From NCBI GenBank assembly GCA_949318235.1, contig OX439132.1, positions 44,489,831-44,553,830 of the forward strand: a stretch of DNA of 64,000 nt, written 5' to 3'. Source of the DNA: Ecdyonurus torrentis (lineage: Eukaryota > Arthropoda > Insecta > Ephemeroptera > Heptageniidae). The position numbers were made by a program, and so were the translations under genes. Under the pieces are notes generated by a model. That model was not told where the DNA came from. It saw only the letters and a list, made by a program, of their open reading frames with translations, and ran no database searches. This document shows positions 39,148-52,366 of this stretch, piece by piece; within the stretch, counting starts at the first letter, position 1, and each line of letters opens with the position of its first letter.

Positions 39148-39417
39148 ATGCGAGCTCGTCCAACGAGGCGGTGCACTTGCAGCAACGGCTGCGCAGTCTC
39201 AGTACCGAACTGGTGACCCTGCGCAACCGTCTTCACGTAGCACAACCCCCGGGGGGTCCTACCCCTGCTGCCCCCGTGCTTTCTCCTGCCTCTAGTACCC
39301 CAAGTGGCCCTCCTCAACCTCCTGTCCCTGTAGCTACCTCGCCCCCCTCCTCGGGAGCCAATAACAACAACAACAACACCTCTAGCAGGCACCGCGGCCA
39401 GCTGCCGCCTCCACCAG
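39148..39417 (+). CDS. unconventional myosin (Dachs-like), coding exon 2
   Basis: Acceptor TTTCAG at 39142-39147, donor GTTAGT at 39418. The 270-nt exon completes a split codon (AT), then reads ASSSNEAVHLQQRLRSLS and continues through TELVTLRNRLHV. Leucines spaced as heptads mark a short coiled coil. The rest is a low-complexity linker rich in Pro, Ala and Ser, with a run of six Asn and ending QLPPPP. It is strikingly GC-rich (about 64 percent by eye) against the AT-rich introns. The first part resembles the N-terminal region preceding the motor of insect Dachs as I remember it, which is the main reason for the class XX call. It ends in phase 1. Confidence 0.82.
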
Positions 39418-40265
39418 GTTAGTTAGTCTTCTTATGTTTGTGTTTTTATCACATATAATAATTGCTACTCAATTTGGAAACGAAGAAATTGTGTGGAAAT
39501 AAAATTCTTGAAATTATATACAAATTTATTGCCAAACTATAAAATTATTATTATAGATAAAAAAATATTATGTTTTCTATTGGTGGTTTTATATAGTTCA
39601 CTAAGAGAGAGAGAGAGAGCAATAAAAATGTGCTTTTTTTATTAAATAATAAAACATATCTACGTATATATTATATCCGCCCTATATTTTTACCAGTTTT
39701 TGTTTGTTTGTTTGTTTTGAGATAAAAAGAAAAGTAAAATCCACTGCCCTTGCTAGTTTTTCAGCCCCTGTAATGATATTGACTTGTTGCATATCCTTGC
39801 GCTTTGTTGCTATATTTGTGGTGCCTAATGCATTGTCCAGCATAGGGGAAACATAATTTTTTCATCATTTACTGCACAAATAAAAGTTTATTTCGACTGT
39901 AAGCATTTTTCTCACATTCTTCTAGCTTATTAAAACCTAAAAATAAGTCTTAGATTGAGGTTTGAACCTTAGTTTGCTATTAACAAAATAAAAATGATTT
40001 TTTTCCCTATATATGCTGGCCTGTGTATTCCTGACCAACAAAATGGGTGGAGCCGGTCCATTATTGTATTGCTACATTTCCATTTTGTGTACGTTATGAG
40101 TACAATATTTGTACTTAGCGATAAATTTAATTGCATGGACATTGAAATGGTTGTAGTAACGCTCCTCTCTCCTTAAAATTATCTATAGTACTGACGCAAT
40201 ATTTCAGTTGCGATGACTTGGTTATATACACACCAGATATACTTAACTGTATTGATTGATTACAG
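39418..40265 (+). other. intron 2 (848 bp)
   Basis: Donor GTTAGT, acceptor TTACAG. AT-rich, with a short GA array near 39605-39620 and a weak resemblance to family TA-1 around 39835-39930 (CCAGCATAGG, TTTTTCTCACATTC). No gene. Confidence 0.85.
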
Positions 40266-40528
40266 AGGCGGCAGCGACTAAAGGTCGTGGTCCAGTGTCC
40301 CCACCTGAGAGACCCGCGGCCCAGCAGCCACCACAACACCCGCCCCCGCCACCCCCACACCTCAACAACACGGCACCTCAGGGTGGCGTGGTTACGTGTG
40401 CATCACAGCTGATGGCACCACAGCTGGGGGGTGGAGACCTTGAGGACCTGATTCACTTGACAGGACCTTTAACTGAAGATGCCGTGTTGCGGGCTCTACA
40501 AGCTCGCTTTGCAGCAACACACTATTTT
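40266..40528 (+). CDS. unconventional myosin (Dachs-like), coding exon 3 - start of motor
   Basis: Acceptor TTACAG at 40260-40265, donor GTAAGT at 40529. The split codon G+AG gives Glu, then AAATKGRGPVSPPERPAAQQ, a Pro run and Asn-Asn-Thr. The motor-domain start follows at about residue 178 of the assembled protein: GGDLEDLIHLTGPLTEDAV and then LRALQARFAATHYF. The pattern D-L-x-x-L...L-x-x-R-F....Y is how myosin heads begin. The exon ends in phase 0 directly before TNVGPILLAVNPY in exon 4, the canonical Y-T-N-V/Y-G-x-I-L-x-x-x-N-P-Y head motif. The motor would bind actin and nucleotide. In flies, Dachs acts at the apical junctional cortex in Fat/Dachsous-Hippo signalling. Confidence 0.88.
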
Positions 40529-40731
40529 GTAAGTACTCTAGTTATCATATACATAGCTCTCAAACTGTTGGTACTAAATTTATCTTAAGTATAATTATTA
40601 TAATTATAATAATTTAGTTTGAGCTAGCTCTCAAACTGCACACGATTGGTATAATTTTTTAAGTGCATTGAAAATAACAATAAGAATAACATTTGAAACA
40701 TCATGCAAATTTTATAGCAAATAGCTTTAAC

Positions 40732-41201
40732 CGGCCCTGTGGCGCAGTGGTTAGCATGCTTGGTTTCCATGCCGTCGGCCAGCGTTCGATACCTGCAGAG
40801 GAACTTTTCATGAAGAGTCACCTGTGCTTGGTGTGGAATGTTGGTTCGCGGTGTGGCTTGACTTGTGTGTGTGCTACTGAAGTTGCAGAGGTCGGCCAGG
40901 CATCCAAGGTAATACTTGGATGTCGGCTGTCCACGCATGCAGTTTTCTGTGGTTTCCTGCATGCACCACCCTGTCGAATGACTGGGCAGTTCCTAACTAT
41001 ATAGGCCACAGCCGCTACCTTCCAATCCTTTCTACCAACACTCTACCTCTTCCTTTACATCCTTTCATCCCTCAAAGAGTAGATCAGGTTTAACATGGGC
41101 GCTTGCGCCTTTCCTGGCTACCTTCTGTCACTGCTCAACGGTCCTCTCGAATACGGGGGCTTAGTAAGACATACAGTAAAAAAAAAAAAAAAAAAAAAAA
41201 A
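40732..41201 (+). mobile_element. tRNA-derived SINE (family S2)
   Basis: The head GGCCCTGTGGCGCAGTGG has an A box at 40740-40750 and a B box GTTCGATACC at 40784-40793. It resembles a class I tRNA but lacks a proper 3' acceptor strand. The body of about 380 bp (CATCCAAGGTAATACTTGGA, GGTTTCCTGCATGCACCACC, AACGGTCCTCTCGAATACG) ends in a 24-base poly-A (41178-41201). It sits about 200 bp after exon 3 in sense orientation and is unrelated in body to family S1. A 112-codon antisense frame across it is a shadow. Confidence 0.88.
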
Positions 41202-42810
41202 GTACTATCACAATAAAATTTGCTTATTTTTTATCCTCTTCAGTTCCAGACATATTTGAAAATTATTTCAGTGTCGTAAATTGTAACCACGTTTTTGTGC
41301 GGTTCTCAGAATGACACAACTAGGTACCTTTTGTCAAAAACGCTTTCTTACTTTTATGGACCCTCTACCCACTTTAGATGCTCAAAATAGCTTTAAAAAA
41401 AGCGTAAATTTCAGGACGTCTTTTGGTTTAATTTTCATAATTTTATCTTTTTTTTAATTAAATTATCTGAAATATACTGTATTGTGTACTGAAACTGAAG
41501 AGGTACTGTTCTGCAATCGTGGACAAATCGTTTACAATACAAATCGTACTTTCTAGAACAGTGCATCTGTGTAGTTATTTATACGTAGCCGTATTTATTA
41601 AAGAAGCTCACTCGTTTAACATTATAGAAGATAGGACTTTACCTAAGTTAACCGGAAGTTGGCCAGTGGTTCAGTTAACAATCCAAATAACTTTGATTTG
41701 ATTTTACATGTCAGTAAGCGCAAATTAAAAGTAAAATCGGTATCTACTTTTTGCCATTTGCAATACATTACTAAAATTTTCTGTTGAGAAAGCTTTATTT
41801 TCCGTAAAAATGGCTTTTATATTACGTACAATTTTCCTACCTTATTTTATAGTGGAATGGGATTTTTTTTTTTTTTGTTACTCATGTATCAGTGTAAAAT
41901 GAGATTGTAAAATTATAAAGTTTGAAAAAGTTGGAGGGCATATGCAGTATACTTACCTGCTTGCACAGAATTAATGCTAAAAGCATTTACCAATCAATTT
42001 TTATGACTTCAGTGTTCAAAAGAAAGCATGAGGCATTGTCTATCGAGAAATAACCGAGCGAGCGCTATAAAACATAAATTTATGTCGACGTTAAAGAAGG
42101 AAAAAAAAATAATAATAAAAAAAAAAAATAATAAAAAAAAAAGTAAAAAAAAAAAGACAGAAAACATAAAAGAAAAGTATTTTAATGAGATTGCATAAAG
42201 TTAAATAAAAAATAGTGATAATAAATAATAAATAACAGTAAATAAAAATTATTAATTAAATTTCACTCCACTTTTTATGTTTATTTATATTTATTATTTT
42301 TTGCTTCTAGTTTTGACATAATTTCTTATTAGCTAAAGATCTTCTCTATTATAAACAAGCTTCGTTTTTTATATATTTATATTTATTTCTATATGACAGC
42401 AAAGTGACTTTGTTCCTTATATTTATTAACGATTTACATGAGAAAACTTTGCATTGTTGAAAAGTTAGTTTTCATCTTCCAGAAAAAAAAAATTTCGTCT
42501 CAAACACATTAAAGTTTATCTTTTCCTCATTTAATTTACCTGTTTTCACAAAAAAAAAAAAAAAAAAAAGTAATTCCGCAATGATAAAACAAAGTATATA
42601 ATGAAATGAGGAGCAAAAATGTTAATTTCTTGGGTAAGACCGTCTTAATTACCCCATTTAAAAGGTAATATTGGGCAAAATCAACTATAAAATACAATAA
42701 TATGTCACAGTATTAAAAAAATATACATATTGCTATTTAATAACTTTTCTGAAATAAGCTCTGTACTCAATTTTAATGATGGAGGATACAAAAAGACATT
42801 CTTGTCTTAA

Positions 42811-43192
42811 AGTCCTTGTCAACTTACTTTTTTATCATTTAGAATGCTAGACTGATAATTACCAAACCTTAATATCGTTGATTTTGTATTTATTTTCGTT
42901 GATTTTCCTTTGTGCGGTTATATCACGTATCTGACGTCACAATGTACAGCCGCCAATCACAGTCACCGCTCTGGTCACGTGATAAATTTAAGCCCCTCCC
43001 TTAAGTTTTTTACCCCTATCACGGCCCCATCGGTACATTGTGACGTCAGATACGTGATATAACCGCAGAAAGAAAAAAAAAAAACGAAAATAAATACAAA
43101 ATCAAGGTGTTGGTGTCTAATTCATGGATAATAAGGTATGATAATTATCAGTCTAGTATTCTAAATGATAAAAAAGTAAGTTGACAAGGGCT
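42811..43192. mobile_element. TTAA-flanked foldback element (family PAL-2)
   Basis: 382 bp between TTAA at 42807-42810 and 43193-43196. Arms of more than 120 bp are inverted copies: AGTCCTTGTCAACTTACTTT against AAAGTAAGTTGACAAGGGCT, and TGCGGTTATATCACGTATCT against its complement. TGACGTCA is in each arm (42932-42939 and 43041-43048). The centre is single-copy, with CCAATCACAG and GGTCACGTGATAAATTT. Confidence 0.87.
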
Positions 43193-43899
43193 TTAACATT
43201 CACAATCACTGTTCACAATCAATAAAGACTTAAAAATAAAATATGTGATTGGCTAGAATACTACGCCGGTAACATCTATTACAAGTAATCATCTCAGTTT
43301 TTTTTCTTTTAATTGAATATTTTCGTGTGCTTACTTATTTCTACATCGTGAATAATATATTTATGACGTTTATGCATAACAGCTCCGTATTTAGAGATAG
43401 AGAGTTGAACGCGCGGTACAATCTGGAGTATCCTGTGAATTATGCAACAAGATGGGCACAGCAGCGATAACTCGCAATTAAGTTCTTGTGCATAGTACGT
43501 TAAATCGGAAGCGGATATGAGTAAAATTTCTACAGTCTGTAGCTCTTAATTTGGTTTTATTTACTCTTCAATGTCAATACTATAAGCTTGCGTTTAAACA
43601 AGAGCAAAAAACAAATAACATTGGAAAAAAAGTTGAATGAAAAATTTATTTTTTATACACAACTCATAACCCCGTTAAAAATTATTATTTCAGAAATATA
43701 TATTCAAACAATTTTAACTTTTTTATTGGAGATACGATTTTTATTAACCCATGGAAATATTTCCATACGCTAAAGTTTCCGCAACAAGCAAACAAAATAA
43801 CATCAATTTGAAGGGGGAAATTAATTTTAAATATTTTTCTCACGTATGTTCCGGACTCGACTATACTGTTTGCACCGTATTAATGAAAACTGACAAATA

Positions 43900-44199
43900 T
43901 ATAGGGTGGTTTCATTCATGTTAAAGTCGACGCCATGAGTGAGCGCTAAATAACATGGGCCAGAATGGGAAAATGACTAATTTTTCCAGTTTAAAATTTT
44001 TTTTCAATATTTTTGACAGCATTGATGCTGTTGAATTAGTATCTCAAGTATGCAAGAAAAATAATAATAACAAAAAATAGCAAATTTTCCTAAGAACATA
44101 GTCAAAAACTAGGTTTGTTCTATGCTGAGCAATGTTATTCATTGCTCAAGAAGAGCATCGAAAAGCATTCAGAATGACGTCATGTGCACACACCCTATA
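43900..44199 (+). mobile_element. TA-1 family copy 5
   Basis: 300 bp; ends TATAGGGTGGTTTCATTC and GTGCACACACCCTATA. It has GTTAAAGTCGACGCCATGAG and TGACGTCA at 44175-44182. Confidence 0.87.
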
Positions 44200-45302
44200 G
44201 AAAAGTCTCCTGAACCAATAAAGCTAGAGAGATAAAATTTGATATTTTGAATTCCCAGTAGTACTGGACTGGTTAGTGACACCAAAATCGCTCTCAAGTC
44301 AACATTTATCTAAACATCTCTATAATTGAGACTTTTTTTTTCATTTAAATTACCGGTACGTATAAAAGACTACCATTAATTGAGTCTGTATCAAACCATA
44401 GCATAAGTAATTAAAGAACGCTTAAAAAGCAATATTACAGTATATATAATATGAAACATAAAGGTCGCAAATTAGCGTATTTTTGCAATGAACTATAAGG
44501 TGATCCATAATAAAGTAAGTTGCATGAACAATAATTGTAATTAGCCTTGTGAGAAGTATATGTCGCAATTAACAACAATATAACTCACCCTAGGTCAGGA
44601 TTCGGTTCTTTTGTCTGCTTGTATTGTTGTAATGATGATTATTTCTTGAAACAATGCTTTATAAATATCACACATAATATACTTTTAGATAATGTCATAT
44701 ATTAAATATAAGGTTTTTTCATTATTTATTATGTTATTTCAAATTTGAACACGTAATTAAAATGATTAATAGTTTTTAAGAAATATGGCGAATGCAAACC
44801 GTTATTATATGTATATAATATACAATATATATTATATATAATACATATACATGTATATATGTATAAAATAGACGTTATTGGCGACGAAATCTTACATTTT
44901 TTTAGCATACAGCATGTCAAAATATGTATCGTATCCCTAATTGATTTATTTCTAGTTTTGGTGCAAATTTTAGCAAAGAAAGAAAAAAAAAAACAAAAAA
45001 AAAAAAACATACACGCTAAAAAAAGGTTCCACAATGAACAAAAGGATCCCCCCGATTTTCCCCCACTGTTTGTGATTTATGACTATTGCTCTTCCACTGT
45101 TAAGCCTCATTGGTTTAATTGTTTTTGTACAGACACTGTGATATAAATATTTACTTTATTACCTTATGACAATACTATACATTAATTTTGATATTGAAAT
45201 TTTCATTGATACAATACTCCATGGTACGTATAAGATAATGAGTAAAATTTTACATCATAGTTTCTGTTCAACAACAATAACAACCCGGAACAACAAACAT
45301 TC

Positions 45303-45305
<3 letters not shown>

Positions 45306-45341
<36 letters not shown>
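45306..45341. repeat. poly-A run
   Basis: An uninterrupted A homopolymer of about 36 bp. No retroelement body is recognised upstream. Confidence 0.93.
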
Positions 45342-45344
<3 letters not shown>

Positions 45345-46579
45345 AATTTAAAATTCTTAATTTCTTTCTTTCATCCTATACATTCATAACACAATTAAAA
45401 TGCATTAGCTTAGTTTATTGCCTCAAAATGGGAGCATGTAGAAATGACATATCTATAGTATTATTACCTCAGTAATTAGCGCAAAATGGTATTACTAAAA
45501 AAAAAATCAGTTCAATCGTTTCATATTTATATGCATATGACTTTCATAACATGATGTTCACTTATATACATATATAATTATTGATATTCTGATTACGAAA
45601 AATAACAAGAAACAACTCTTAGATTTTTAACTCTCGCAAATAAAACAAAAAAACTGATATAAAAATATATAATTAAATATTTTATCACATTAAGTTTTGA
45701 CAGCCAATGTAAAAAAAAAAAAAAAAAAAAAAACTTGCATTACTTAATTATATACAGAGATTCCAAGTAAAATTAATAACTTTGTATAGATTTTAATTAA
45801 TACTTATCACACTGCATACTTTTATATAGCACTTTAACAATGTAAAATGTTATAAGATCGCTATAATATAACTTCAGCGGAGAATCATATAATAATACTT
45901 GTACTAAATTATATATATGTTCCATTACAATTATAACTTTTGCTCTTATGGAATTATAAATGACAAAAATACATAAATCATGATAATTTATTAAATTTTA
46001 TCTTAATCTAACATTAAACCGGTTTTTATGATAAATATATTTATATACACTTTTTTTATTTTATTAAATGTAATTTTATTCTATTGCATTGAATTCACGT
46101 TTTTCATTGTTTCTTTTCTCTTATAAAACTATAAAAGGTTCAAATTATTACTTAAGGCTGAAAATTGAGGTATTGAAGTGATTAGATTTCAAATTGTTAA
46201 GGCAGAATAATAATAATAATTCTTTATTGGGTTTAAAATGAGAAAGTACATTATATATATAAAAAAAAGACAAAAATAAAAGTAAATGTAACCCAACGGG
46301 TGATGAGAAAAAAGCAAAATGCCTATACACTATTAGTGATCTCACACCTTTATCAGAAAAACTGCTTCGTCAATAAATAACATAAAATACATATATTAAC
46401 AAAAATAAACAAGTGACAATTGCAATGGAAGAGGGGTTCTAGCCATCACTGGCAAAGCGTTATATAAGGAAACAACTCGGGGGGAAAAATGAATTTGTGT
46501 AAGCAGAGTCGCCCGAGAATATCTGATTTTGTTTTGTACAGTAATATAAAACGTTAAGACAATTGTATGAAATATACTA

Positions 46580-46585
46580 TTTTTT

Positions 46586-46621
<36 letters not shown>

Positions 46622-46656
46622 TTTCTTTTCTTTTTTTCTTTTTTTTTTTCTTTTTT

Positions 46657-46687
<31 letters not shown>

Positions 46688-46690
46688 TTT
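46580..46690. repeat. pyrimidine tract: (CTTT)n into interrupted poly-T
   Basis: About 110 bp of pure C/T, starting with CTTT units and degrading into T runs separated by single C. Homopurine-homopyrimidine tracts can form triplex (H) DNA. The Lys/Glu-rich minus-strand frame is its by-product. Confidence 0.92.
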
Positions 46691-47132
46691 AAATTTTGAG
46701 TTTTAATCTTTTCGAACATAAAGTTTCATTTTAATTTCTATATTTTTTCTCGTTTCTCTGATAGTCAGGGATTCTGATATTATTATTTTTTATCAGTATA
46801 TAGAATCTTGCTACTATTAAATTTTAAATGACGTAAAAATGTCGAGAATTTTTTTAACTTTCGAGATATGAACCATTTTAAGTACAAGAATATTTTATTA
46901 GTAGTTGCAAAAATATTTTTTTCACGTCCATCATTTTAGCAATGCACAGGGATAGTCTCACTGTATATAAAAATAAATACGTATATCCATACACAAAACG
47001 TGTAGTAATATCATTACAAAGTCTATATTGTTCCATCATGCTGAAAGAAGTCTCGCTGTAGGTTGTAAAGGCTATTATCCTCATGCTTAGGGCAGTCACT
47101 CTGTATAGGTATCAATGCAGAGAGAGATGAGA

Positions 47133-47738
47133 TGAGAGAAATTATGTAATTTATGCTGCATTTATGTCAGTGTAGCATAATTATCGCTAATTTGTAACAA
47201 CATGCAATGATACTGTAAAACATAATATTTATGGTATCTTGCATACATACTATGCACGGAAAAAATTATCTAAAGAGTTAATATTTAGAATTTTTTCATA
47301 ATAAATTCTTTAGATACATACTAAACTTTTTAGAATCTAAAGAGTTAACTATTTACCGCTAAAGAATTTACGTTTGTACTAACGAGTTACTCTTTAAACT
47401 TTTTGCAAGAGAGTTATTGTTTTGTACTAAAGAGTTATTGATATGTATCTGAATAATTTATTAAATTTATGTTTTACGTGTGCAGTATAGCATAAATTAT
47501 GTTGCTATATACAAATGTTGCTCAAAGTGGACTAGCATAAATACGTAATAATTATACATTATTATTTTCAGCACAATTTGTTCAATACAGTATAATTTAT
47601 GCTATGCTTCATAATAATTATGTTACATAACATAAATATTATGTTGTACAGCATAATTATTCACGTTGTTCTAATTTATCAACATTTATGCTATAATGAT
47701 ATATAGATGCATAAATTACGTAATTTATTCTTTCCGTG
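47133..47738. mobile_element. AT-rich GCATAA-family element interrupted by a second element
   Basis: The left part begins near GAAATTATGTAATTTATGC. The right part ends with the palindrome ATAAATTACGTAATTTAT (47711-47728) and ATTCTTTCCGTG. Between them lies the separate element at 47255-47480. Outside the insertion the sequence is typical TAGCATAAT/TTATGCT material. Confidence 0.65.
47255..47480 (+). mobile_element. 226-bp CACGGAAA-ended element, copy 1
   Basis: Starts CACGGAAAAAATTATC and ends TTTATGTTTTACGTG. The interior has several CTAAAGAGTTA and AAGAGTTATTG blocks. It is nearly identical to the reverse complement of 52858-53084, with only about ten differences by eye. It is nested in an AT-rich element. 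Confidence 0.83.
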
Positions 47739-47946
47739 TGTTATACAGTATGTGTATATGGTTGGTTGGTTTGCATCTAAATGAGTTGTTAATTGAAGCC
47801 CAGTATACTCATGCTCAAGGCAGTCACGCTGTATAGGTAAAGTTCACAAGATATACATTCTCACGGCAGTCAAACTGTAGATTTATAGAGTGTATTTACT
47901 TCTCGCTGCAGACTGGTCATAACCTCTGGAACAGATCAGATTACGC

Positions 47947-47948
<2 letters not shown>

Positions 47949-48028
<80 letters not shown>
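47949..48028. repeat. (CT)n microsatellite
   Basis: A pure CT array of 80 bp. Confidence 0.95.
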
Positions 48029-48031
<3 letters not shown>

Positions 48032-49023
48032 TTCTTGATACCAATACAATAACGTAGGTTTAGAAAAATGATGCACTTAAAAGTGTCTTTTTTTTTTCTT
48101 ACTGGTTATAAAGTCATTGAAACCAGACACTGTTTTTGTTGGCGTCAATAAATATAAAAATCTTACCATATTACATGATTGATATAAAAATATACATGCA
48201 TTCATGTAATAACAATTTTTTTCATTAAAAATATGTGGTTTTTTAAAATAACGGAGCTGTTTTGTATTTATATACGAATTCATTAAAACAACAATTTGAA
48301 TTTACAAATATTTGTAAAATATTTGTGTTCTTTATTTTGTTAAATAAATATTTTTAAATTAAAATGTTGACAGTTATTTTAATGAGAAAATTGATTTAAG
48401 ATTCAAATTATTAACATATATATATATTTTTTTCTTTTCAAAATTTAAGAAAATAAATTATTGATATTTTCATGTTTAAATTAAGTGAAAATATTGGGTG
48501 GCTAAATTTTATTAGTTTGTATCTCTCTCCGTATATATAAGTTTGCGAACGAAGATAAAGAATTAAATTTACTGCCGTAATGTCTGTCTGAATGTCGGTA
48601 AGAAATAAGTGATGAAAGATCTTTTCATTCGTGACTCGTTAGGAATGTCTTTTCAAACTTCAGGGGGCCTCTACAGGGTGTGCCATAAATATTTTTTTTA
48701 TAAATCTACAGGGTGTTCCAATTAATATATGTTGGATACGACATACTGAGAGTGTAATCTAAGAAAAATAATAACTATCATGAAGAAAATATGTATGCAA
48801 ATATATTATTATTATTCCGCTTATTTATTGTTTTAATATATTAAATGATATAAACATGGTTTGAAATTAAAGTTATTTATTTTATTTTGTCATGTTTCTC
48901 AAACTAAAACTTGACTATATGAATTTTAGAAGAAAAATACAGCCAAAATTTTAAAAATAAAGTTTATATCACTGTAAAAAAATCAACTTTGCAAAGCTTG
49001 TACTCAGTTTTGCAATGCTTTAA

Positions 49024-49346
49024 AGGCATAGAAAACATTGAAACAACATGTTCTAAACACAAAATGGGATCTACAAAACTGATGATATTTTTTTTACCAG
49101 AATGTTAATGTAGCCCCACAAAAGAGCTTGAAAAATATGCAATTTGCGTGACTATTCCTGTTTATGACGTCATTAACAGGCAAAAACTAGTATGAAAATG
49201 TTGTGCGGGTTGCATAAATCTAAATTTTCTGATCACTGCTACGGGGCTACAGTTGGATTTTGAGACCAACTAACGTTATTTATATAAGTCCCATCAAGTG
49301 TTTTGTGATCGATGTAAATGAAAAATTTTTCATGTTGTCTGTGCCT
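49024..49346 (+). mobile_element. TTAA-flanked miniature element (family TT-1), copy 3
   Basis: 323 bp between TTAA at 49020-49023 and 49347-49350. It begins AGGCATAGAAAACATTG, ends TTGTCTGTGCCT, and shares GATCACTGCTACGGGGCTAC and the central TGACGTCA (49165-49172) with the copies at 29700 and 31107. The terminal bases differ, so it is a subfamily. Confidence 0.83.
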
Positions 49347-49363
49347 TTAAGTAATGTAGAATG

Positions 49364-49560
49364 AACGGTTATGACGTCACTGAGCGTTAAAATTTTAACG
49401 ATAAAAATGTTAGTGTCGTCACAAGCGCTGAGACAGGCTGGACAAAATGTAGATTTGCAACGGCCAAGATTAACGTCTATTCCATTATGATTCTAACGCT
49501 TGTGACGTCTTTTTCACTTTTATCGTTACATTTTCAACGTTTAGTGACATCATAAACGTT
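49364..49560. repeat. foldback repeat with ACGTCA-type motifs in both arms
   Basis: Imperfect inverted repeat of about 65-bp arms: AACGGTTATGACGTCACTGA and TTTAACGATAAAAATG at the left, CTTTTATCGTTACATTTTC and AGTGACATCATAAACGTT at the right. TGACGTCA is at 49372-49379. It directly follows the TT-1 element. Confidence 0.75.
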
Positions 49561-49598
49561 AATTTCACAATAATTAAAGCATTTCAAAACTATCTACA

Positions 49599-49737
49599 GT
49601 ATTTTTACTAAAAAATTGATTTCTATTGGCTTATGACCATACAATGCAATCAGATGGAGATTTCAGTTAACACAAAACTCCATTTTAATACATTTTATTT
49701 CCATGCCAATAGAAATAAATTTTTACAAGCTTTTGTA
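49599..49737 (+). mobile_element. short palindromic-end element (family P133), copy 1
   Basis: Ends GTATTTTTACTAAAAAATTG and TTTCTATTGGC mirrored by GCCAATAGAAATAAATTTTT and AC. The core reads GCAATCAGATGGAGATTTCA. Two more copies are in opposite orientation at 52367 and 59779. Confidence 0.75.
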
Positions 49738-50507
49738 CGCTTTTTTTTTAATGAGTATTTGTTTAATAACCTTTTTGAATTTTGTATTTACTGGCAAATG
49801 TGGGGTAAAATATCAAGTTTTTGATCAACTATTATCCCCTGATTTCCAGTATGTTTGAAATTGGTTCTTAGACGTGCCAAGACTATATAGAGATACACGC
49901 TGTATATCCTCGCGCGCGCTAGAGAGAGCACTATTTTATATTTATTTATTTCCCCAGCTTATTTATATTCCAAACTTATAACACTATCATTTTTATGAGT
50001 AATAATTCTAGCTCAAAAGAAAGGATAAGCCGTATATCTTCTTGTAGATTTAATCTCAATATATATCTTAGTTTTTTTTATAACTATAAAGAAAAATAAG
50101 ATCTTTGCTACAGAAATAAAATTTATGTTTATATTTTTTTTTTCTTTTATAAATATAGGAGTGCTGAAATATTTTATATTCAAATTTTTTACATTAAAAT
50201 TGAAAGTTAATAACATTGTTGATTTTTTCAAAGGTATATTATAAACATATTATTTAAAATTATGGGTTTTCAATTTTGTGCTTATTTATATATGTCGACA
50301 AATATTGTAATGCAATAAGATAGCACACAGACTGCATATGGTGTGACAAAATTAACATCATCATGTCAACACACCTTTATTGCTCAATTAACGTAGCTTT
50401 AAATGAATATAATTTAATTTGTTAGTATGAGAATAATATTTCAACGCGACCAAAACGTGTAATGCACGTATATAATATTCTGCGAAAGATCAATAATATA
50501 TATCTTT

Positions 50508-50640
50508 TATTTTTATTATTTTTTTTTATTGTTTATCACTCATATACACAGAAATGCAACCAAGGCCTAGGCCTTATCGGTTGGTTCTAATAATTTATTA
50601 CATTAAATTTTACATTATGTCATCTATTTAGATGAAAAAA
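50508..50640 (-). mobile_element. LINE-like 3' tail, second copy
   Basis: GCAACCAAGGCCTAGGCCTT followed by ATCGGTTGGTTC is the counterpart of the block in 29401-29620. It is preceded by a TTTATTTTTATTATT tail, so the element points to the minus strand. Confidence 0.45.
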
Positions 50641-50866
50641 AAATAAATAAAAATTAGCAAAAATATTTTTACTATTCATTTATTATAGAATTAAATTCTG
50701 ATTAGATTGGATTGATGAAATTCTGATTGATGAGAAGTGACGAGGCTGATTGAAATGAATCAGGCAATTAAAGGAGTTTTTTTTTTTTTTTTTTTTTTTT
50801 CATTTCACTTAACAGACGTTACGCTCTGAATATCGTACATGGTTTCTTTGTGCTTTATCAAGGCTT

Positions 50867-51060
50867 TGAATGCTTATGTTAACATACAAAATGAAAACGG
50901 AAGTGCCGGAAAAGGAAACCACGTGATGTTAAAAGTGAGAGATGGCTCAGACCTAATTTGCTGCTGGTGCCAAATTTCCCCCGTGATTTTTTTTCCTTTT
51001 TTTGTTTTTAGATGTCTACATAAGCACCCTTTTTCATGCAATCACGTGGCTTCCGATTCT
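50867..51060. repeat. diverged relative of the 38455 foldback
   Basis: The left arm GGAAGTGCCGGAAAAGGAAA and CCACGTGATGTTAAAAGTGA is shared with 38455-38530. The right arm is largely lost, apart from CAATCACGTGGCTTCCGATT. Confidence 0.6.
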
Positions 51061-52067
51061 AGATCCACGAAAATGTTTGAGTGTGATTAGCAGTTAAGAG
51101 ACGATACAGCCATGTGATTGGCTGAGAACTTAAGTATGCATGACAAGTTCTTTCTTATGAAGAAAAATTGCACTTGCGAGTGATACTCGATACCTAAACT
51201 ATATTAAATCATAAATAAAATAAAAACGTAAAAAGAAATAAAACTAAAATAGAGTTAAGATTTAAAAAATGTTTAAAAAATTTACGACATTATTTCAGTT
51301 TAAGAGTAGTGTGTGCCAATATAATTACGCACGGCTCGCGCTAAAATCACGCCGCACTCACTCACGCGCGTGTGGCCATGTACGTATAAGACGTGATACC
51401 GCAAAGTCACGTACAGATTTGGAGAGAGACCGCGTGGCCGCGCCTTATACCTTTACAATGTCAACATTTTTATCATAACTTTTCCTAAAACACGTGTGTT
51501 TTCTTGTTTCATTTTTATTACAACAATAATTTTTATTAACAAAAAAAAAAAAAAAAAAACGTGCAAGAATATTTCCAGCTATGGCTTATACTCGTATGTT
51601 TATGCAATATTCACAGCATATTTTAACTTGATGTTCATTTGATTGTTCAAGGAAATAAAAATATCTTCACTTAATTCATTCAATATTAACAAATAAGTTA
51701 AAACCATCTGCAAATTGTTAGTATAGAATTTTTCTTTAAAAATGTAGCCTTAAAACAAATTTAATAAAAAATAGAGAGAGAGAGAGAGAGAGAGAGAGAC
51801 AAAGGACAATAAAGAATTGTTTATTTTAAAAATCTTTACTTTTTTTTTCTTTCTTTTACACAGAAAATTCTACACGTATATATCGCAATAATATTTTTTT
51901 CACACAAATTTTTTCTTTAAAAGAATTTGAAATCTCTGTAGCATGAGTTTAATTGAATTAGATTTAAAGAAGAAGAAGAAGAAGAAAAAGTTGCTCTTGT
52001 TGTTTTGAACTTGGAGAACGGGTCGTGTTGTCAACATTGACTGTCTTCGCTTTAGTTTAGTAGGTTG

Positions 52068-52070
<3 letters not shown>

Positions 52071-52138
<68 letters not shown>
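52071..52138. repeat. (CT)n microsatellite
   Basis: A pure CT array of about 68 bp in a slightly GC-richer setting. Confidence 0.95.
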
Positions 52139-52140
<2 letters not shown>

Positions 52141-52366
52141 CTAGTACTTCTCAGAATATCACACAGAACATTCGCTTTGCTTGCTCGGTACCTCGATCCT
52201 CACTAAACTACTTCACATAGTTACAATTTAGACTCTGCAACAAAGTTAATAAACTGTATAGTATGCAGACATTGTGATATAAAATTGTACTTTGTTGCCT
52301 TACGACAGTATACAATGTATGTATATATATATAGAAACATATTTCTTCATATTAACATGTTATACG

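Noticed and set aside
40740..40810. Possible tRNA gene
   Set aside because: A and B boxes are present but there is no matching acceptor stem, and a 380-bp body with poly-A tail follows: a SINE.
46396..46719. Lys/Glu-rich minus-strand frame
   Set aside because: Created by the CTTT/poly-T tract.
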